Assembly (NCBI GenBank): GCA_029961685.1
Contig: JARWKL010000009.1
Location: 15,433,237-15,497,236, forward strand
Source: Aristolochia californica
Lineage: Eukaryota; Streptophyta; Magnoliopsida; Piperales; Aristolochiaceae
DNA: 64,000 nt
Direction: 5' to 3'
This document shows, piece after piece, positions 48,740 to 62,281 of the stretch (position 1 is its first letter; the number at the start of each line of letters is the position of its first letter). Below the pieces are notes generated by a model. It worked only from the letters and a program-made list of their open reading frames with translations, did not search any database and had not been told where the DNA came from. The translations under genes and the position numbers were made by a program.

Positions 48740-51700
48740 GACCTAGCGATCATTGATCATTGTAAACTGATTTATCATGCGTAACGGGCCACATTTTTTT
48801 AAGGAATGACTTTTGGGTTGGGATTCAACACTCAGTTTAAAATTCCCTCGCCTGCCCTTTTCCCGACGATTGCAAAACCTGATATATAAAGACTAAAACG
48901 AGTTTTAAATCCCGATAAAATTACACAAAACTTTTTGGAAATATCTCTCTCCATATTTGTGCATTGTGCATTTCCATTTTAGATGTGTACATTTTTCTTA
49001 AATCAAAACTTGAGTTTTCACTTTTTCCATCATCTCGTAGACAAAAAACAGAATAGATGACAACGAAACGAAAATTTTAGACTCTCTGTATGGAGAAAAT
49101 TTAAAGCAACAACAAACGTAAGTAAATAAAATTGATTCACACACAAAAAATAAAGAAAAAAGTTTCTTCATCCAAGTTTGGGAAATTCCACTAGTTCAGC
49201 AACCCCAATAGGTTGGAATTTGATAAGAAAGAGATTTTTCTACACATGCTTTAAAAAATGGATATGCATGGCTCGAAACATGTTAAAGTTGCAAATGACC
49301 CATGGATCCAAACCTTTCAAAAAGAATAAAAAACTTCTCATTAAATTCTCAAGTGAACGTGCGGTGGGATATTTAACCGAGTCAAACAAGCCATTATTTT
49401 GCCCATTAACAAAAAGCTGACCTAGCGATCATTGATCATTGTAAACTGATTTATCATGCGTAACGGGCCACATTTTTTTAAGGAATGACTTTTGGGTTGG
49501 GATTCAACACTCAGTTTAAAATTCCCTCGCCTCCCCTTTTCCCGACGATTGCAAAACCTGATATATAAAGACTAAAACGAGTTTTAAATCCCTAAAAATT
49601 ACACAAACTATTTGGAAATATCTCTCTCCATATTTGTGCATTGTGCATTTCCATTTTAGATGTGTACATTTTTCTTAAATCAAAACTTGAGTTTTCACTT
49701 TTTCCTTCATCTCGTAGACAAAAAACAGAATAGATGACAACGAAATGAAAATTTTAGACTCTGTGTATGGAGAAAATTTAAAGCAATAACAAACGTAAGT
49801 AAAGAAAATTTATTCACACACCACAAATGAAAAAAAAAGTTTTCCCATCCAAGTTTGGGAAATTCCACTAGTTCAGCAGCCCCAATAGGTTGGAATTTGA
49901 TAAGAAAGGGATTTTTCTACACATGCTTTAAAAAATGGATATGCATGGCTCGAAACATGTTAAAGTTGCAAATGACCCATGGATCCAAACCTTTCAAAAA
50001 GAATAAAAAACTTCTCCTTAAATTCTCAAGTGAACGTGCGGTGGGATATTTAACCGAGTCAAACAAGCCATTATTTTGCCCATTAACAAAAAGCTGACCT
50101 AGCGATCATTGATCATTGTAAACTGATTTATCATGCGTAACGGGCCACATTTTTTTAAGGAATGACTTTTGGGTTGGGATTCAACACTCAGTTTAAAATT
50201 CCCTCGCCTCCCCTTTCCCCGACGATTGCAAACCTTGATATATAAAGACTAAAACGAGTTTTAAATGCCTATAAAATCACACAAACTTTTTGGAAATATC
50301 TCTCTCCATATTTGTGCATTGTGCATTTCCATTTTAGATGTGTACATTTTTCTTAAATCAAAACTTGAATTTTCACTTTTTCCTTCATCTCGTAGACAAA
50401 AAACAGAATAGATGACAACGAAATGAAAATTTTAGACTCTGTGTACGGAGAAAATTTAAAGCAATAACAAACGTAAGTAAAGAAAATTTATTCACACACC
50501 ACAAATGAAGAAAAAAATTTTCTCATCCAAGTTTGGGAAATTCCATTAGTTCAGCAACCCCAATAGGTTGGAATTTGATAAGAAAGAGATTTTTCTACAC
50601 ATGCTTTAAAAAATGGATATGCATGGCTCGAAACATGTTAAAGTTGAAAATGACTCATGGATCCAAACCTTTCAAAAAGAATAAAAAACTTCTCATTAAA
50701 TTCTCAAGTGAACGTGCGGTGGGATATTTAACCGAGTCAAACAAGCCATTATTTTGCCCATTAACGAAAAGCTGACCTAGCGTCATTGATCATTGTAAAC
50801 TGATTTATCATGCGTAACGGGCCACATTTTTTTAAGGAATGACTTTTGGGTTGGGATTCAACACTCAGTTTAAAATTCCCTCGCCTCCCCTTTTCCCGAC
50901 GATTGCAAAACCTGATATATAAAGACTAAAACGAGTTTTAAACCCCTATAAAATTACACAAACTTTTTGGAAATATCTCTCTCCATATTTGTGCATTGTG
51001 CATTTCCATTTTAGATGTGTACATTTTTCTTAAATCAAAACTTGAGTTTTCACTTTTTCCTTCATCTCGTAGACAAAAAACAGAATAGATGACAACGAAA
51101 TGAAAATTTTAGACTCTGTGTACGGAGAAAATTTAAAGCAATAACAAACGTAAGTAAAGAAAATTTATTCACACAACACAAATGAAGAAAAAAGTTTTCT
51201 CATCCAAGTTTGGGAAATTCCACTAGTTCAGCAACCCCAATAGGTTGGAATTTGATAAGAAAGGGATTTTTCTACACATGCTTTAAAAAATGGATATGCA
51301 TGCTCGAAACATGTTAAAGTTGCAAATGACCCATGGATCCAAACCTTTCAAAAAGAATAAAAAACTTCTCATTAAATTCTCAAGTGAACGTGCGGTGGGA
51401 TATTTAACCGAGTCAAACAAGCCATTATTTTGCCCATTAACGAAAAGCTTACCTAGCGTCATTGATCATTGTAAACTGATTTATCATGCGTAACGGTCCA
51501 CATTTTTTTAAGGAATGACTTTTGGGTTGGGATTCAACACTCAGTTTAAAATTCCCTCGCCTCCCCTTTTCCCGACGATTGCAAAACCTGATATATAAAG
51601 ACTAAAACGAGTTTTAAACCCCTATAAAATTACACAAACTTTTTGGAAATATCTCTCTCCATATTTGTGCATTGTGCATTTCCATTTTAGATGTGTACAT

Positions 51701-52125
51701 TTTTCTTAAATCAAAACTTGAGTTTTCACTTTTTCCTTTATCTCGTAGACAAAAAACAGAATAGATGACAACGAAACGAAAATTTTAGACTCTGTGTATG
51801 GAGAAAATTTAAAGCAACAACAAACGTAAGTAAATAAAATTTATTCACACACCAAAAATAAAGAAAAAAGTTTCTTCATCCAAGTTTGGGAAATTCCACT
51901 AGTTCAGCAACCCCAATAGGTTGGAATTTGATAAGAAAGAGATTTTTCTAAACATGCTTTAAAAAATGGATATGCATGGCTCGAAACATGTTAAAGTTGC
52001 AAATGACCCATGGATCCAAACCTTTCAAAAAGAATAAAAAACTTCTCATTAATTCTCAAGTGAACGTGCGGTGGGATATTTAACCGAGTCAAACAAGCCA
52101 TTATTTTGCCCATTAACAAAAAGCT
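48740..52125. repeat. HOR 11: five monomers, Q/L-M-E/J-C-G
   Basis: Anchors are 49178, 49855, 50533, 51210 and 51886. M, E/J, C and G repeat HOR 9 (41054-43085) at a constant 8801-bp offset and share rare changes such as TTCAGCAGCC, AATGCCTATAAAATCAC, CACACAACAC and AAGCTTACC. The first monomer is a chimera: Q front (CTGCCCTTTT, ACACAAAACTT) and L from TTTTCCATCATC at about 49024 onward. G carries CCTTTATCTCG near 51739, a change absent from its parent copy but present at about 57832. Confidence 0.8.
48931..49028. other. Variant switch Q to L (recombination junction)
   Basis: The monomer starting at 48740 has Q-specific CTGCCCTTTT and the extra A of ACACAAAACTT, then L-specific TTTTCCATCATC and GACTCTCTGTATG. 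Intact Q copies at 55512 and 62282 continue instead with TTTTCCTTCATC and AATAGACGAC. Confidence 0.65.
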
Positions 52126-55100
52126 GACCTAGCGATCATTGATCATTGTAAACTGATTTATCATGCGTAACATGCCACATTTTTTTAAGGAATGACTTTT
52201 GGGTTGGGATTCAACACTCAGTTTAAAATTCCCTCGCCTCCCCTTTTCCCGACGATTGCAAAACCTGATATATAAAGACTAAAACGAGTTTTAAATCCCT
52301 AAAAATTACACAAACTTTTTGGAAATATCTCTCTCCATATTTGTGCATTGTGCATTTCCATTTTAGATGTGTACATTTTTCTTAAATCAAAACTTGAGTT
52401 TTCACTTTTTCCTTCATCTCGTAGACAAAAAACAGAATAGATGACAACGAAATGAAAATTTTAGACTCTGTGTACGGAGAAAATTAAAAGCAATAACAAA
52501 CGTAAGTAAAGAAAATTTATTCACACACCACAAATGAAGAAAAAAGTTTTCTCATCAAAGTTTGGGAAATTCCACTAGTTCAACAACCCCAATAGGTTGG
52601 AATTTGATAAGAAAGAGATTTTTCTACACATGCTTTAAAAAATGGATATGCATGGCTTGAAACATGTTAAAGTTGCAAATGACCCATGGATCCAAACCTT
52701 TCAAAAAGAATAAAAAACTTCTCATTAAATTCTCAAGTGAACGTGCGGTGGGATATTTAACCGAGTCAAACAAGCCATTATTTTGCCCATTAACAAAAAG
52801 CTGACCTAGCGATCATTGATCATTGTAAACTGATTTATCATGCGTAACGGGCCACATTTTTTTAAGGAATGACTTTTGGGTTGGGATTCAACACTCAGTT
52901 TAAAATTCCCTCGCCTCCCCTTTTCCCGACGATTGCAAACCTTGATATATAAAGAGTAAAACGAGTTTTAAATCCCTATAAAATTACACAAACTTTTTGG
53001 AAATATCTCTCTCCATATTTGTGCATTGTGCATTTCCATTTTAGATGTGTACATTTTTCTTAAATCAAAACTTGAGTTTTCACTTTTTCCTTCATCTCTT
53101 AGACAAAAAACTGAATAGATGACAACGAAATGAAAATTTTAGACTCTGTGTACGGAGAAAATTTAAAGCAATAACAAACGTAAGTAAAGAAAATTTATTC
53201 ACACACCACAAATGAAGAAAAAAGTTTTCTCATCCATGTTTGGGAAATTTCACTAGTTCAGCAACCCCAATAGGTTGGAATTTGATAAGAAAGAGATTTT
53301 TCTTCACATGCTTTAAAAAATGGATATGCATGGCTCGAAACATGTTAAAGTTGCAAATGACCCATGGATCCAAACCTTTCAAAAAGAATAAAAAACTTCT
53401 CATTAATTTTCAAGTGAACGTGCGGTGGGATATTTAACCGAGTCAAACAAGCCATTATTTTGCCCATTAACAAAAAGCTGACCTAGCGATCATTGATCAT
53501 TGTAAACTGATTTATCACGCGTAACGGGCCACATTTTTTTAAGGAATGACTTTTGGGTTGGGATTCAACACTCAGTTTAAAATTCCCTCGCCTACCCTTT
53601 TCCCGACGATTGCAAAACCTGATATATAAAAACTAAAACGAGTTTTAAATCCCTAAAAATTACACAAACTTTTTGGAAATATCTCTCTCCATATTTGTGC
53701 ATTGTGCATTTCCATTTTAGATGTGTACATTTTTCTTAAATCAAAACTTGAGTTTTCACTTTTTCCATCATCTCGTAGACAAAAAACAGAATAGATGACA
53801 ACGAAACGAAAATTTTAGACTCTCTGTATGGAGAAAATTTAAAGCAACAACAAACGTAAGTAAATAAAATTGATTCACACACATAAAATAAAGAAAAAAG
53901 TTTCTTCATCCAAGTTTGGGAAATTCCACTAGTTCACCAACCCCAATAGGTTGGAATTTGATAAGAAAGAGATTTTTCTACACATGCTTTAAAAAATGGA
54001 TATGCATGGCTCGAAACATGTTAAAGTTGCAAATGACCCATGGATCCAAACCTTTCAAAAAGAATAAAAAACTTCTCATTAAATTCTCAAGTGAACGTGC
54101 GGTGGGATATTTAACCGAGTCAAACAAGCCATTATTTTGCCCATTAACAAAAAGCTGACCTAGCGATCATTGATCATTGTAAACTGATTTATCATGCGTA
54201 ACGGGCCACATTTTTTTAAGGAATGACTTTTGGGTTGGGATTCAACACTCAGTTTAAAATTCCCTCGCCTCCCCTTTTCCCGACGATTGCAAAACCTGAT
54301 ATATAAAGACTAAAACGAGTTTTAAATCCCGATAAAATTACACAAACTTTTTGGAAATATCTCTCTCCATATTTGTGCATTGTGCATTTCCATTTTAGAT
54401 GTGTACATTTTTCTTAAATCAAAACTTGAGTTTTCACTTTTTCCTTCATCTCGTAGACAAAAAACAGAATAGATGACAACGAAATGAAAATTTTAGACTC
54501 TGTGTATGGAGAAAATTTAAAGCAATAACAAACGTAAGTAAAGAAAATTTATTCACACACCACAAATGAAGAAAAAAGTTTTTTCATCAAAGTTTGGGAA
54601 ATTCCACTAGTTCAACAACCCCAATAGGTTGGAATTTGATAAGAAAGAGATTTTTCTACACATGCTTTAAAAAATGGATATGCATGGCTCGAAACATGTT
54701 AAAGTTGCAAATGACCCATGGATCCAAACCTTTCAAAAAGAATAAAAAACTTCTTATTAAATTCTCAAGTGAACGTGCGGTGGGATATTTAACCGAGTCA
54801 AACAAGCCATTATCATGCCCATTAACGAAAAGCTGACCTAGCGTCATTGATCATTGTAAACTGATTTATCATGCGTAACGGGCCACATTTTTTTAAGGAA
54901 TGACTTTTGGGTTGGGATTCAACACTCAGTTTAAAATTCCCTCGCCTCCCCTTTTCCCGACGATTGCAAAACCTGATATATAAAGACTAAAACGAGTTTT
55001 AAACCCCTATAAAATTACACAAACTTTTTGGAAATATCTCTCGCCATATTTGTGCATTGTGCATTTCCATTTTAGATGTGTACATTTTTCTTAAATCAAA

Positions 55101-55511
55101 ACTTGAGTTTTCACTTTTTCCTTCATCTCGTAGACAAAAAACAGAATAGATGACAACGAAACGAAAATTTTAGACTCTGTGTATGGAGAAAATTTAAAGC
55201 AACAACAAACGTAAGTAAATAAAATTTATTCACACACCAAAAATAAAGAAAAAAGTTTCTTCGTCCAAGTTTGGGAAATTCCACTAGTTCAGCAACCCCA
55301 ATAGGTTGGAATTTGATAAGAAAGAGATTTTTCTAAACATGCTTTAAAAAATGGATATGCATGGCTCGAAACATGTTAAAGTTGCAAATGACCCATGGAT
55401 CCAAACCTTTCAAAAAGAATAAAAAACTTCTCATTAAATTCTCAAGTGAACGTGCGGTGGGATATTTAACCGAGTCAAACAAGCCATTATTTTGCCCATT
55501 AACGAAAAGCT
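52126..55511. repeat. HOR 12: five monomers, N-K-L-P/X-G
   Basis: Anchors are 52562, 53240, 53916, 54594 and 55271. N, K and L continue the 8801-bp copy of 43.3-45.3 kb. L has gained CACACATAAAATAAAG and TTCACCAACC, both shared with the L copy anchored at 60011. The fourth monomer has a CCCGATAAAATT front, P-like TTTTTTCATCAAAG and TTCAACAACC in the middle and an X end (CTTCTTATTAAA, TTATCATGCC). G has CTCTCGCCATA and a single private change, TTCGTCCAAG, near 55263. Confidence 0.8.
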
Positions 55512-58220
55512 GACCTAGCGATCATTGATCATTGTAAACTGATTTATCATGCGTAACGGGCCACATTTTTTTAAGGAATGACTTTTGGGTTGGGATTCAA
55601 CACTCAGTTTAAAATTCCCTCGCCTGCCCTTTTCCCGACGATTGCAAAACCTGATATATAAAGACTAAAACGAGTTTTAAATCCCGATAAAATTACACAA
55701 AACTTTTTGGAAATATCTCTCTCCATATTTGTGCATTGTGCATTTCCATTTTAGATGTGTACATTTTTCTTAAATCAAAACTTGAGTTTTCACTTTTTCC
55801 TTCATCTCGTAGACAAAAAACAGAATAGACGACAACGAAATGAAAATTTTAGACTCTGTGTACGGAGAAAATTTAAAGCAATAACAAACGTAAGTAAAGA
55901 AAATTTATTCACACACCACAAATGAAGAAAAAAGTTTTCTCATCCAAGTTTGGGAAATTCCACTAGTTCAGCAACCCCAATAGGTTGGAATTTGATAAGA
56001 AAGGGATTTTTCTACACATGCTTTAAAAAATGGATATGCATGCTCGAAACATGTTAAAGTTGCAAATGACCCATGGATCCAAACCTTTCAAAAAGAATAA
56101 AAAACTTCTCATTAAATTCTCAAGTGAACGTGCGGTGGGATATTTAACCGAGTCAAACAAGCCATTATTTTGCCCATTAACGAAAAGCTGACCTAGCGAT
56201 CATTGATCATTGTAAACTGATTTATCATGCGTAACGGGCCACATTTTTTTAAGCAATGACTTTTGGGTTGGGATTCAAAACTCAGTTTAAAATTCCCTCG
56301 CCTCCCCTTTTCCCGACGATTGTAAAACCTGATATATAAAGTCTAAAACGAGTTTTAAATCCCTAAAAATTACACAAACTTTTTGGAAATATCTCTCTCC
56401 ATATTTGTGCATTGTGCATTTCCATTTTAGATGTGTACATTTTTCTTAAATCAAAACTTGAGTTTTCACTTTTTCCTTCATCTCGTAGACAAAAAACAGA
56501 ATAGATGACAACGAAATGAAAATTTTAGACTCTGTGTAGGGAGAAAATTTAAAGCAATAACAAACGTAAGTAAAGAAAATTTATTCACACACCACAAATG
56601 AAGAAAAAAGTTTTCTCATCAAAGTTTGGGAAATTCCACTAGTTCAGCAACCCCAATAGGTTGGAATTTGATAAGAAAGAGATTTTTCTACACATGCTTT
56701 AAAAAATGGATATGCATGGCTCGAAACATGTTAAAGTTGCAAATGACCCATGGATCCAAACCTTTCAAAAAGAATAAAAAACTTCTCATTAAATTCTCAA
56801 GTGAACATGCGGTGGGATATTTAACCGAGTCAAACAAGCCATTATTTTGCCCATTAACAAAAAGCTGACCTAGCGATCATTCATGATTGTAAACTGATTT
56901 ATCATGCGTAACGGGCCACATTTTTTTAAGGAATGACTTTTGGGTTGGGATTCAACACTCAGTTTAAAATTCCCTCGCCTCCCCTTTTCCCGACGATTGC
57001 AAAACCTGATATATAAAGACTAAAACTAGTTTTAAATCCCTATAAAATTACACAAACATTTTGGAAATATCTCTCTCCATATTTGTGCATTGTGCATTTC
57101 CATTTTAGATGTGTACATTTTTCTTAAATCAAAACTTGAGTTTTCACTTTTTCCTTCATCTCGTAGACAAAAAACAGAATAGATGACAACGAAACGAAAA
57201 TTTTAGACTCTGTGTATGGAGAAAATTTAAAGCAATAACAAACGTAAGTAAAGAAAATTTATTCACACACCACAAATGAAGAAAAAAATTTTTCATCAAA
57301 GTTTGGGAAATTCCACTAGTTCAACAACCCCAATAGGTTGGAATTTGATAAGAAAGAGATTTTTCTACACATGCTTTAAAAAATGGATATGCATGGCTCG
57401 AAACATGTTAAAGTTGGCAATGACCCATGGATCCAAACCATTCAAAAAGAATAAAAAACTTCTCATTAAATTCTCAAGTGAACGTGCGGTGGGATATTTA
57501 ACCGAGTCAAACAAGCCATTATTTTGCCCATTAACAGAAAGCTGACCTAGCGATCATTGATCATTGTAAACTGATTTATCATGCGTAACGGGCCACATTT
57601 TTTTAAGGAATGACTTTTGGGTTGGGATTCAACACTCAGTTTAAAATTGCCTCGCCTCCCCTTTTCCCGACGATTGCAAAACCTGATATATAAAGACTAA
57701 AACGAGTTTTAAATCCCTATAAAATTACACAAACATTTTGGAAATATCTCTCTCCATATTTGTGCATTGTGCATTTCCATTTTAGATGTGTACATTTTTC
57801 TTAAATCAAAACTTGAGTTTTCACTTTTTCCTTTATCTCGTAGACAAAAAACAGAATAGATGACAACGAAACGAAAATTTTAGACTCTGTGTATGGAGAA
57901 AATTTAAAGCAACAACAAACGTAAGTAAATAAAATTTATTCACACACCAAAAATAAAGAAAAAAGTTTCTTCATCCAAGTTTGGGAAATTCCACTAGTTC
58001 AGCAACCCCAATAGGTTGGAATTTGATAAGAAAGAGATTTTTCTAAACATGCTTTAAAAAATGGATATGCATGGCTCGAAACATGTTAAAGTTGCAAATG
58101 ACCCATGGATCCAAACCTTTCAAAAAGAATAAAAAACTTCTCATTAATTCTCAAGTGAACGTGCGGTGGGATATTTAACCGAGTCAAACAAGCCATTATT
58201 TTGCCCATTAACAAAAAGCT
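55512..58220. repeat. HOR 13: four monomers, Q-R-O-O/G
   Basis: Anchors are 55950, 56626, 57303 and 57981. Q has CTGCCCTTTT, ACACAAAACTT and AATAGACGACAAC. R has GTGTAGGGAG and GAACATGCGG. The first O has CATTCATGATTG, AAAACTAGTTTT, and several private changes (TTGGCAATGACC, AACCATTCAAA, AACAGAAAGC). The last monomer starts with an O-like front (AAACATTTTGG, plus a private AAATTGCCTCG near 57649) and becomes G by 57833 (CCTTTATCTCG), with its G part copied from the unit ending at 52125. Confidence 0.8.
57735..57833. other. Variant switch O to G (recombination junction)
   Basis: The front of the monomer starting at 57544 has O-specific AAACATTTTGG; from 57833 it carries CCTTTATCTCG and all G markers, matching the G copy at 51450-52125. 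This is the left edge of the 6095-bp-offset copy. Confidence 0.65.
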
Positions 58221-61200
58221 GACCTAGCGATCATTGATCATTGTAAACTGATTTATCATGCGTAACATGCCACATTTTTTTAAGGAATGACTTTTGGGTT
58301 GGGATTCAACACTCAGTTTAAAATTCCCTCGCCTCCCCTTTTCCCGACGATTGCAAAACCTGATATATAAAGACTAAAACGAGTTTTAAATCCCTAAAAA
58401 TTACACAAACTTTTTGGAAATATCTCTCTCCATATTTGTGCATTGTGCATTTCCATTTTAGATGTGTACATTTTTCTTAAATCAAAACTTGAGTTTTCAC
58501 TTTTTCCTTCATCTCGTAGACAAAAAACAGAATAGATGACAACGAAATGAAAATTTTAGACTCTGTGTACGGAGAAAATTAAAAGCAATAACAAACGTAA
58601 GTAAAGAAAATTTATTCACACACCACAAATGAAGAAAAAAGTTTTCTCATCAAAGTTTGGGAAATTCCACTAGTTCAACAACCCCAATAGGTTGGAATTT
58701 GATAAGAAAGAGATTTTTCTACACATGCTTTAAAAAATGGATATGCATGGCTTGAAACATGTTAAAGTTGCAAATGACCCATGGATCCAAACCTTTCAAA
58801 AAGAATAAAAAACTTCTCATTAAATTCTCAAGTGAACGTGCGGTGGGATATTTAACCGAGTCAAACAAGCCATTATTTTGCCCATTAACAAAAAGCTGAC
58901 CTAGCGATCATTGATCATTGTAAACTGATTTATCATGCGTAACGGGCCACATTTTTTTAAGGAATGACTTTTGGGTTGGGATTCAACACTCAGTTTAAAA
59001 TTCCCTCGCCTCCCCTTTTCCCGACGATTGCAAACCTTGATATATAAAGAGTAAAACGAGTTTTAAATCCCTATAAAATTACACAAACTTTTTGGAAATA
59101 TCTCTCTCCATATTTGTGCATTGTGCATTTCCATTTTAGATGTGTACATTTTTCTTAAATCAAAACTTGAGTTTTCACTTTTTCCTTCATCTCTTAGACA
59201 AAAAACTGAATAGATGACAACGAAATGAAAATTTTAGACTCTGTGTACGGAGAAAATTTAAAGCAATAACAAACGTAAGTAAAGAAAATTTATTCACACA
59301 CCACAAATGAAGAAAAAAGTTTTCTCATCCATGTTTGGGAAATTTCACTAGTTCAGCAACCCCAATAGGTTGGAATTTGATAAGAAAGAGATTTTTCTTC
59401 ACATGCTTTAAAAAATGGATATGCATGGCTCGAAACATGTTAAAGTTGCAAATGACCCATGGATCCAAACCTTTCAAAAAGAATAAAAAACTTCTCATTA
59501 ATTTTCAAGTGAACGTGCGGTGGGATATTTAACCGAGTCAAACAAGCCATTATTTTGCCCATTAACAAAAAGCTGACCTAGCGATCATTGATCATTGTAA
59601 ACTGATTTATCACGCGTAACGGGCCACATTTTTTTAAGGAATGACTTTTGGGTTGGGATTCAACACTCAGTTTAAAATTCCCTCGCCTACCCTTTTCCCG
59701 ACGATTGCAAAACCTGATATATAAAAACTAAAACGAGTTTTAAATCCCTAAAAATTACACAAACTTTTTGGAAATATCTCTCTCCATATTTGTGCATTGT
59801 GCATTTCCATTTTAGATGTGTACATTTTTCTTAAATCAAAACTTGAGTTTTCACTTTTTCCATCATCTCGTAGACAAAAAACAGAATAGATGACAACGAA
59901 ACGAAAATTTTAGACTCTCTGTATGGAGAAAATTTAAAGCAACAACAAACGTAAGTAAATAAAATTGATTCACACACATAAAATAAAGAAAAAAGTTTCT
60001 TCATCCAAGTTTGGGAAATTCCACTAGTTCACCAACCCCAATAGGTTGGAATTTGATAAGAAAGAGATTTTTCTACACATGCTTTAAAAAATGGATATGC
60101 ATGGCTCGAAACATGTTAAAGTTGCAAATGACCCATGGATCCAAACCTTTCAAAAAGAATAAAAAACTTCTCATTAAATTCTCAAGTGAACGTGCGGTGG
60201 GATATTTAACCGAGTCAAACAAGCCATTATTTTGCCCATTAACAAAAAGCTGACCTAGCGATCATTGATCATTGTAAACTGATTTATCATGCGTAACGGG
60301 CCACATTTTTTTAAGGAATGACTTTTGGGTTGGGATTCAACACTCAGTTTAAAATTCCCTCGCCTCCCCTTTTCCCGACGATTGCAAAACCTGATATATA
60401 AAGACTAAAACGAGTTTTAAATCCCTAAAAATTACACAAACTATTTGGAAATATCTCTCTCCATATTTGTGCATTGTGCATTTCCATTTTAGATGTGTAC
60501 ATTTTTCTTAAATCAAAACTTGAGTTTTCACTTTTTCCTTCATCTCGTAGACAAAAAACAGAATAGATGACAACGAAATGAAAATTTTAGACTCTGTGTA
60601 TGGAGAAAATTTAAAGCAATAACAAACGTAAGTAAAGAAAATTTATTCACACACCACAAATGAAAAAAAAAGTTTTCCCATCCAAGTTTGGGAAATTCCA
60701 CTAGTTCAGCAACCCCAATAGGTTGGAATTTGATAAGAAAGGGATTTTTCTACACATGCTTTAAAAAATGGATATGCATGCTCGAAACACGTTAAAGTTG
60801 CAAATGACCCATGGATCCAAACCTTTCAAAAAGAATAAAAAACTTCTCATTAAATTCTCAAGTGAACGTGCGGTGGGATATTTAACCGAGTCAAACAAGC
60901 CATTATTTTGCCCATTAACGAAAAGCTGACCTAGCGATCATTGATCATTGTAAACTGATTTATCATGCGTAACGGGCCACATTTTTTTAAGCAATGACTT
61001 TTGGGTTGGGATTCAAAACTCAGTTTAAAATTCCCTCGCCTCCCCTTTTCCCGACGATTGTAAAACCTGATATATAAAGTCTAAAACGAGTTTTAAATCC
61101 CTAAAAATTACACAAACTTTTTGGAAATATCTCTCTCCATATTTGTGCATTGTGCATTTCCATTTTAGATGTGTACATTTTTCTTAAATCAAAACTTGAG

Positions 61201-62281
61201 TTTTCACTTTTTCCTTCATCTCGTAGACAAAAAACAGAATAGATGACAACGAAATGAAAATTTTAGACTCTGTGTATGGAGAAAATTTAAAGCAATAACA
61301 AACGTAAGTAAAGAAAATTTATTCACACACCACAAATGAAGAAAAAAGTTTTTTCATCAAAGTTTGGGAAATTCCACTAGTTCAACAACCCCAATAGGTT
61401 GGAATTTGATAAGAAAGAGATTTTTCTACACATGCTTTAAAAAATGGATATGCATGGCTCGAAACATGTTAAAGTTGCAAATGACCCATGGATCCAAACC
61501 TTTCAAAAAGAATAAAAAACTTCTTATTAAATTCTCAAGTGAACGTGCGGTGGGATATTTAACCGAGTCAAACAAGCCATTATCATGCCCATTAACGAAA
61601 AGCTGACCTAGCGTCATTGATCATTGTAAACTGATTTATCATGCGTAACGGGCCACATTTTTTTAAGGAATGACTTTTGGGTTGGGATTCAACACTCAGT
61701 TTAAAATTCCCTCGCCTCCCCTTTTCCCGACGATTGCAAAACCTGATATATAAAGACTAAAACGAGTTTTAAACCCCTATAAAATTACACAAACTTTTTG
61801 GAAATATCTCTCGCCATATTTGTGCATTGTGCATTTCCATTTTAGATGTGTACATTTTTCTTAAATCAAAACTTGAGTTTTCACTTTTTCCTTCATCTCG
61901 TAGACAAAAAACAGAATAGATGACAACGAAACGAAAATTTTAGACTCTGTGTATGGAGAAAATTTAAAGCAACAACAAACGTAAGTAAATAAAATTTATT
62001 CACACACCAAAAATAAAGAAAAAAGTTTCTTCATCCAAGTTTGGGAAATTCCACTAGTTCAGCAACCCCAATAGGTTGGAATTTGATAAGAAAGAGATTT
62101 TTCTAAACATGCTTTAAAAAATGGATATGCATGGCTCGAAACATGTTAAAGTTGCAAATGACCCATGGATCCAAACCTTTCAAAAAGAATAAAAAACTTC
62201 TCATTAAATTCTCAAGTGAACGTGCGGTGGGATATTTAACCGAGTCAAACAAGCCATTATTTTGCCCATTAACGAAAAGCT
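58221..62281. repeat. HOR 14: six monomers, N-K-L-M-P/X-G
   Basis: Anchors are 58657, 59335, 60011, 60688, 61364 and 62041. N, K and L are 6095 bp after their counterparts in HOR 12 and share the derived CACACATAAAATAAAG and TTCACCAACC. M matches the copy at 45792 (TTTTCCCATCC, AAACACGTT) but lacks that copy's private GACGAATGC and CAATTGAAAA. The P/X and G copies match those at 54594 and 55271 with a 6770-bp offset, except that P/X here has the B-like AAGCAATG, AAAACTC front. Confidence 0.8.
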
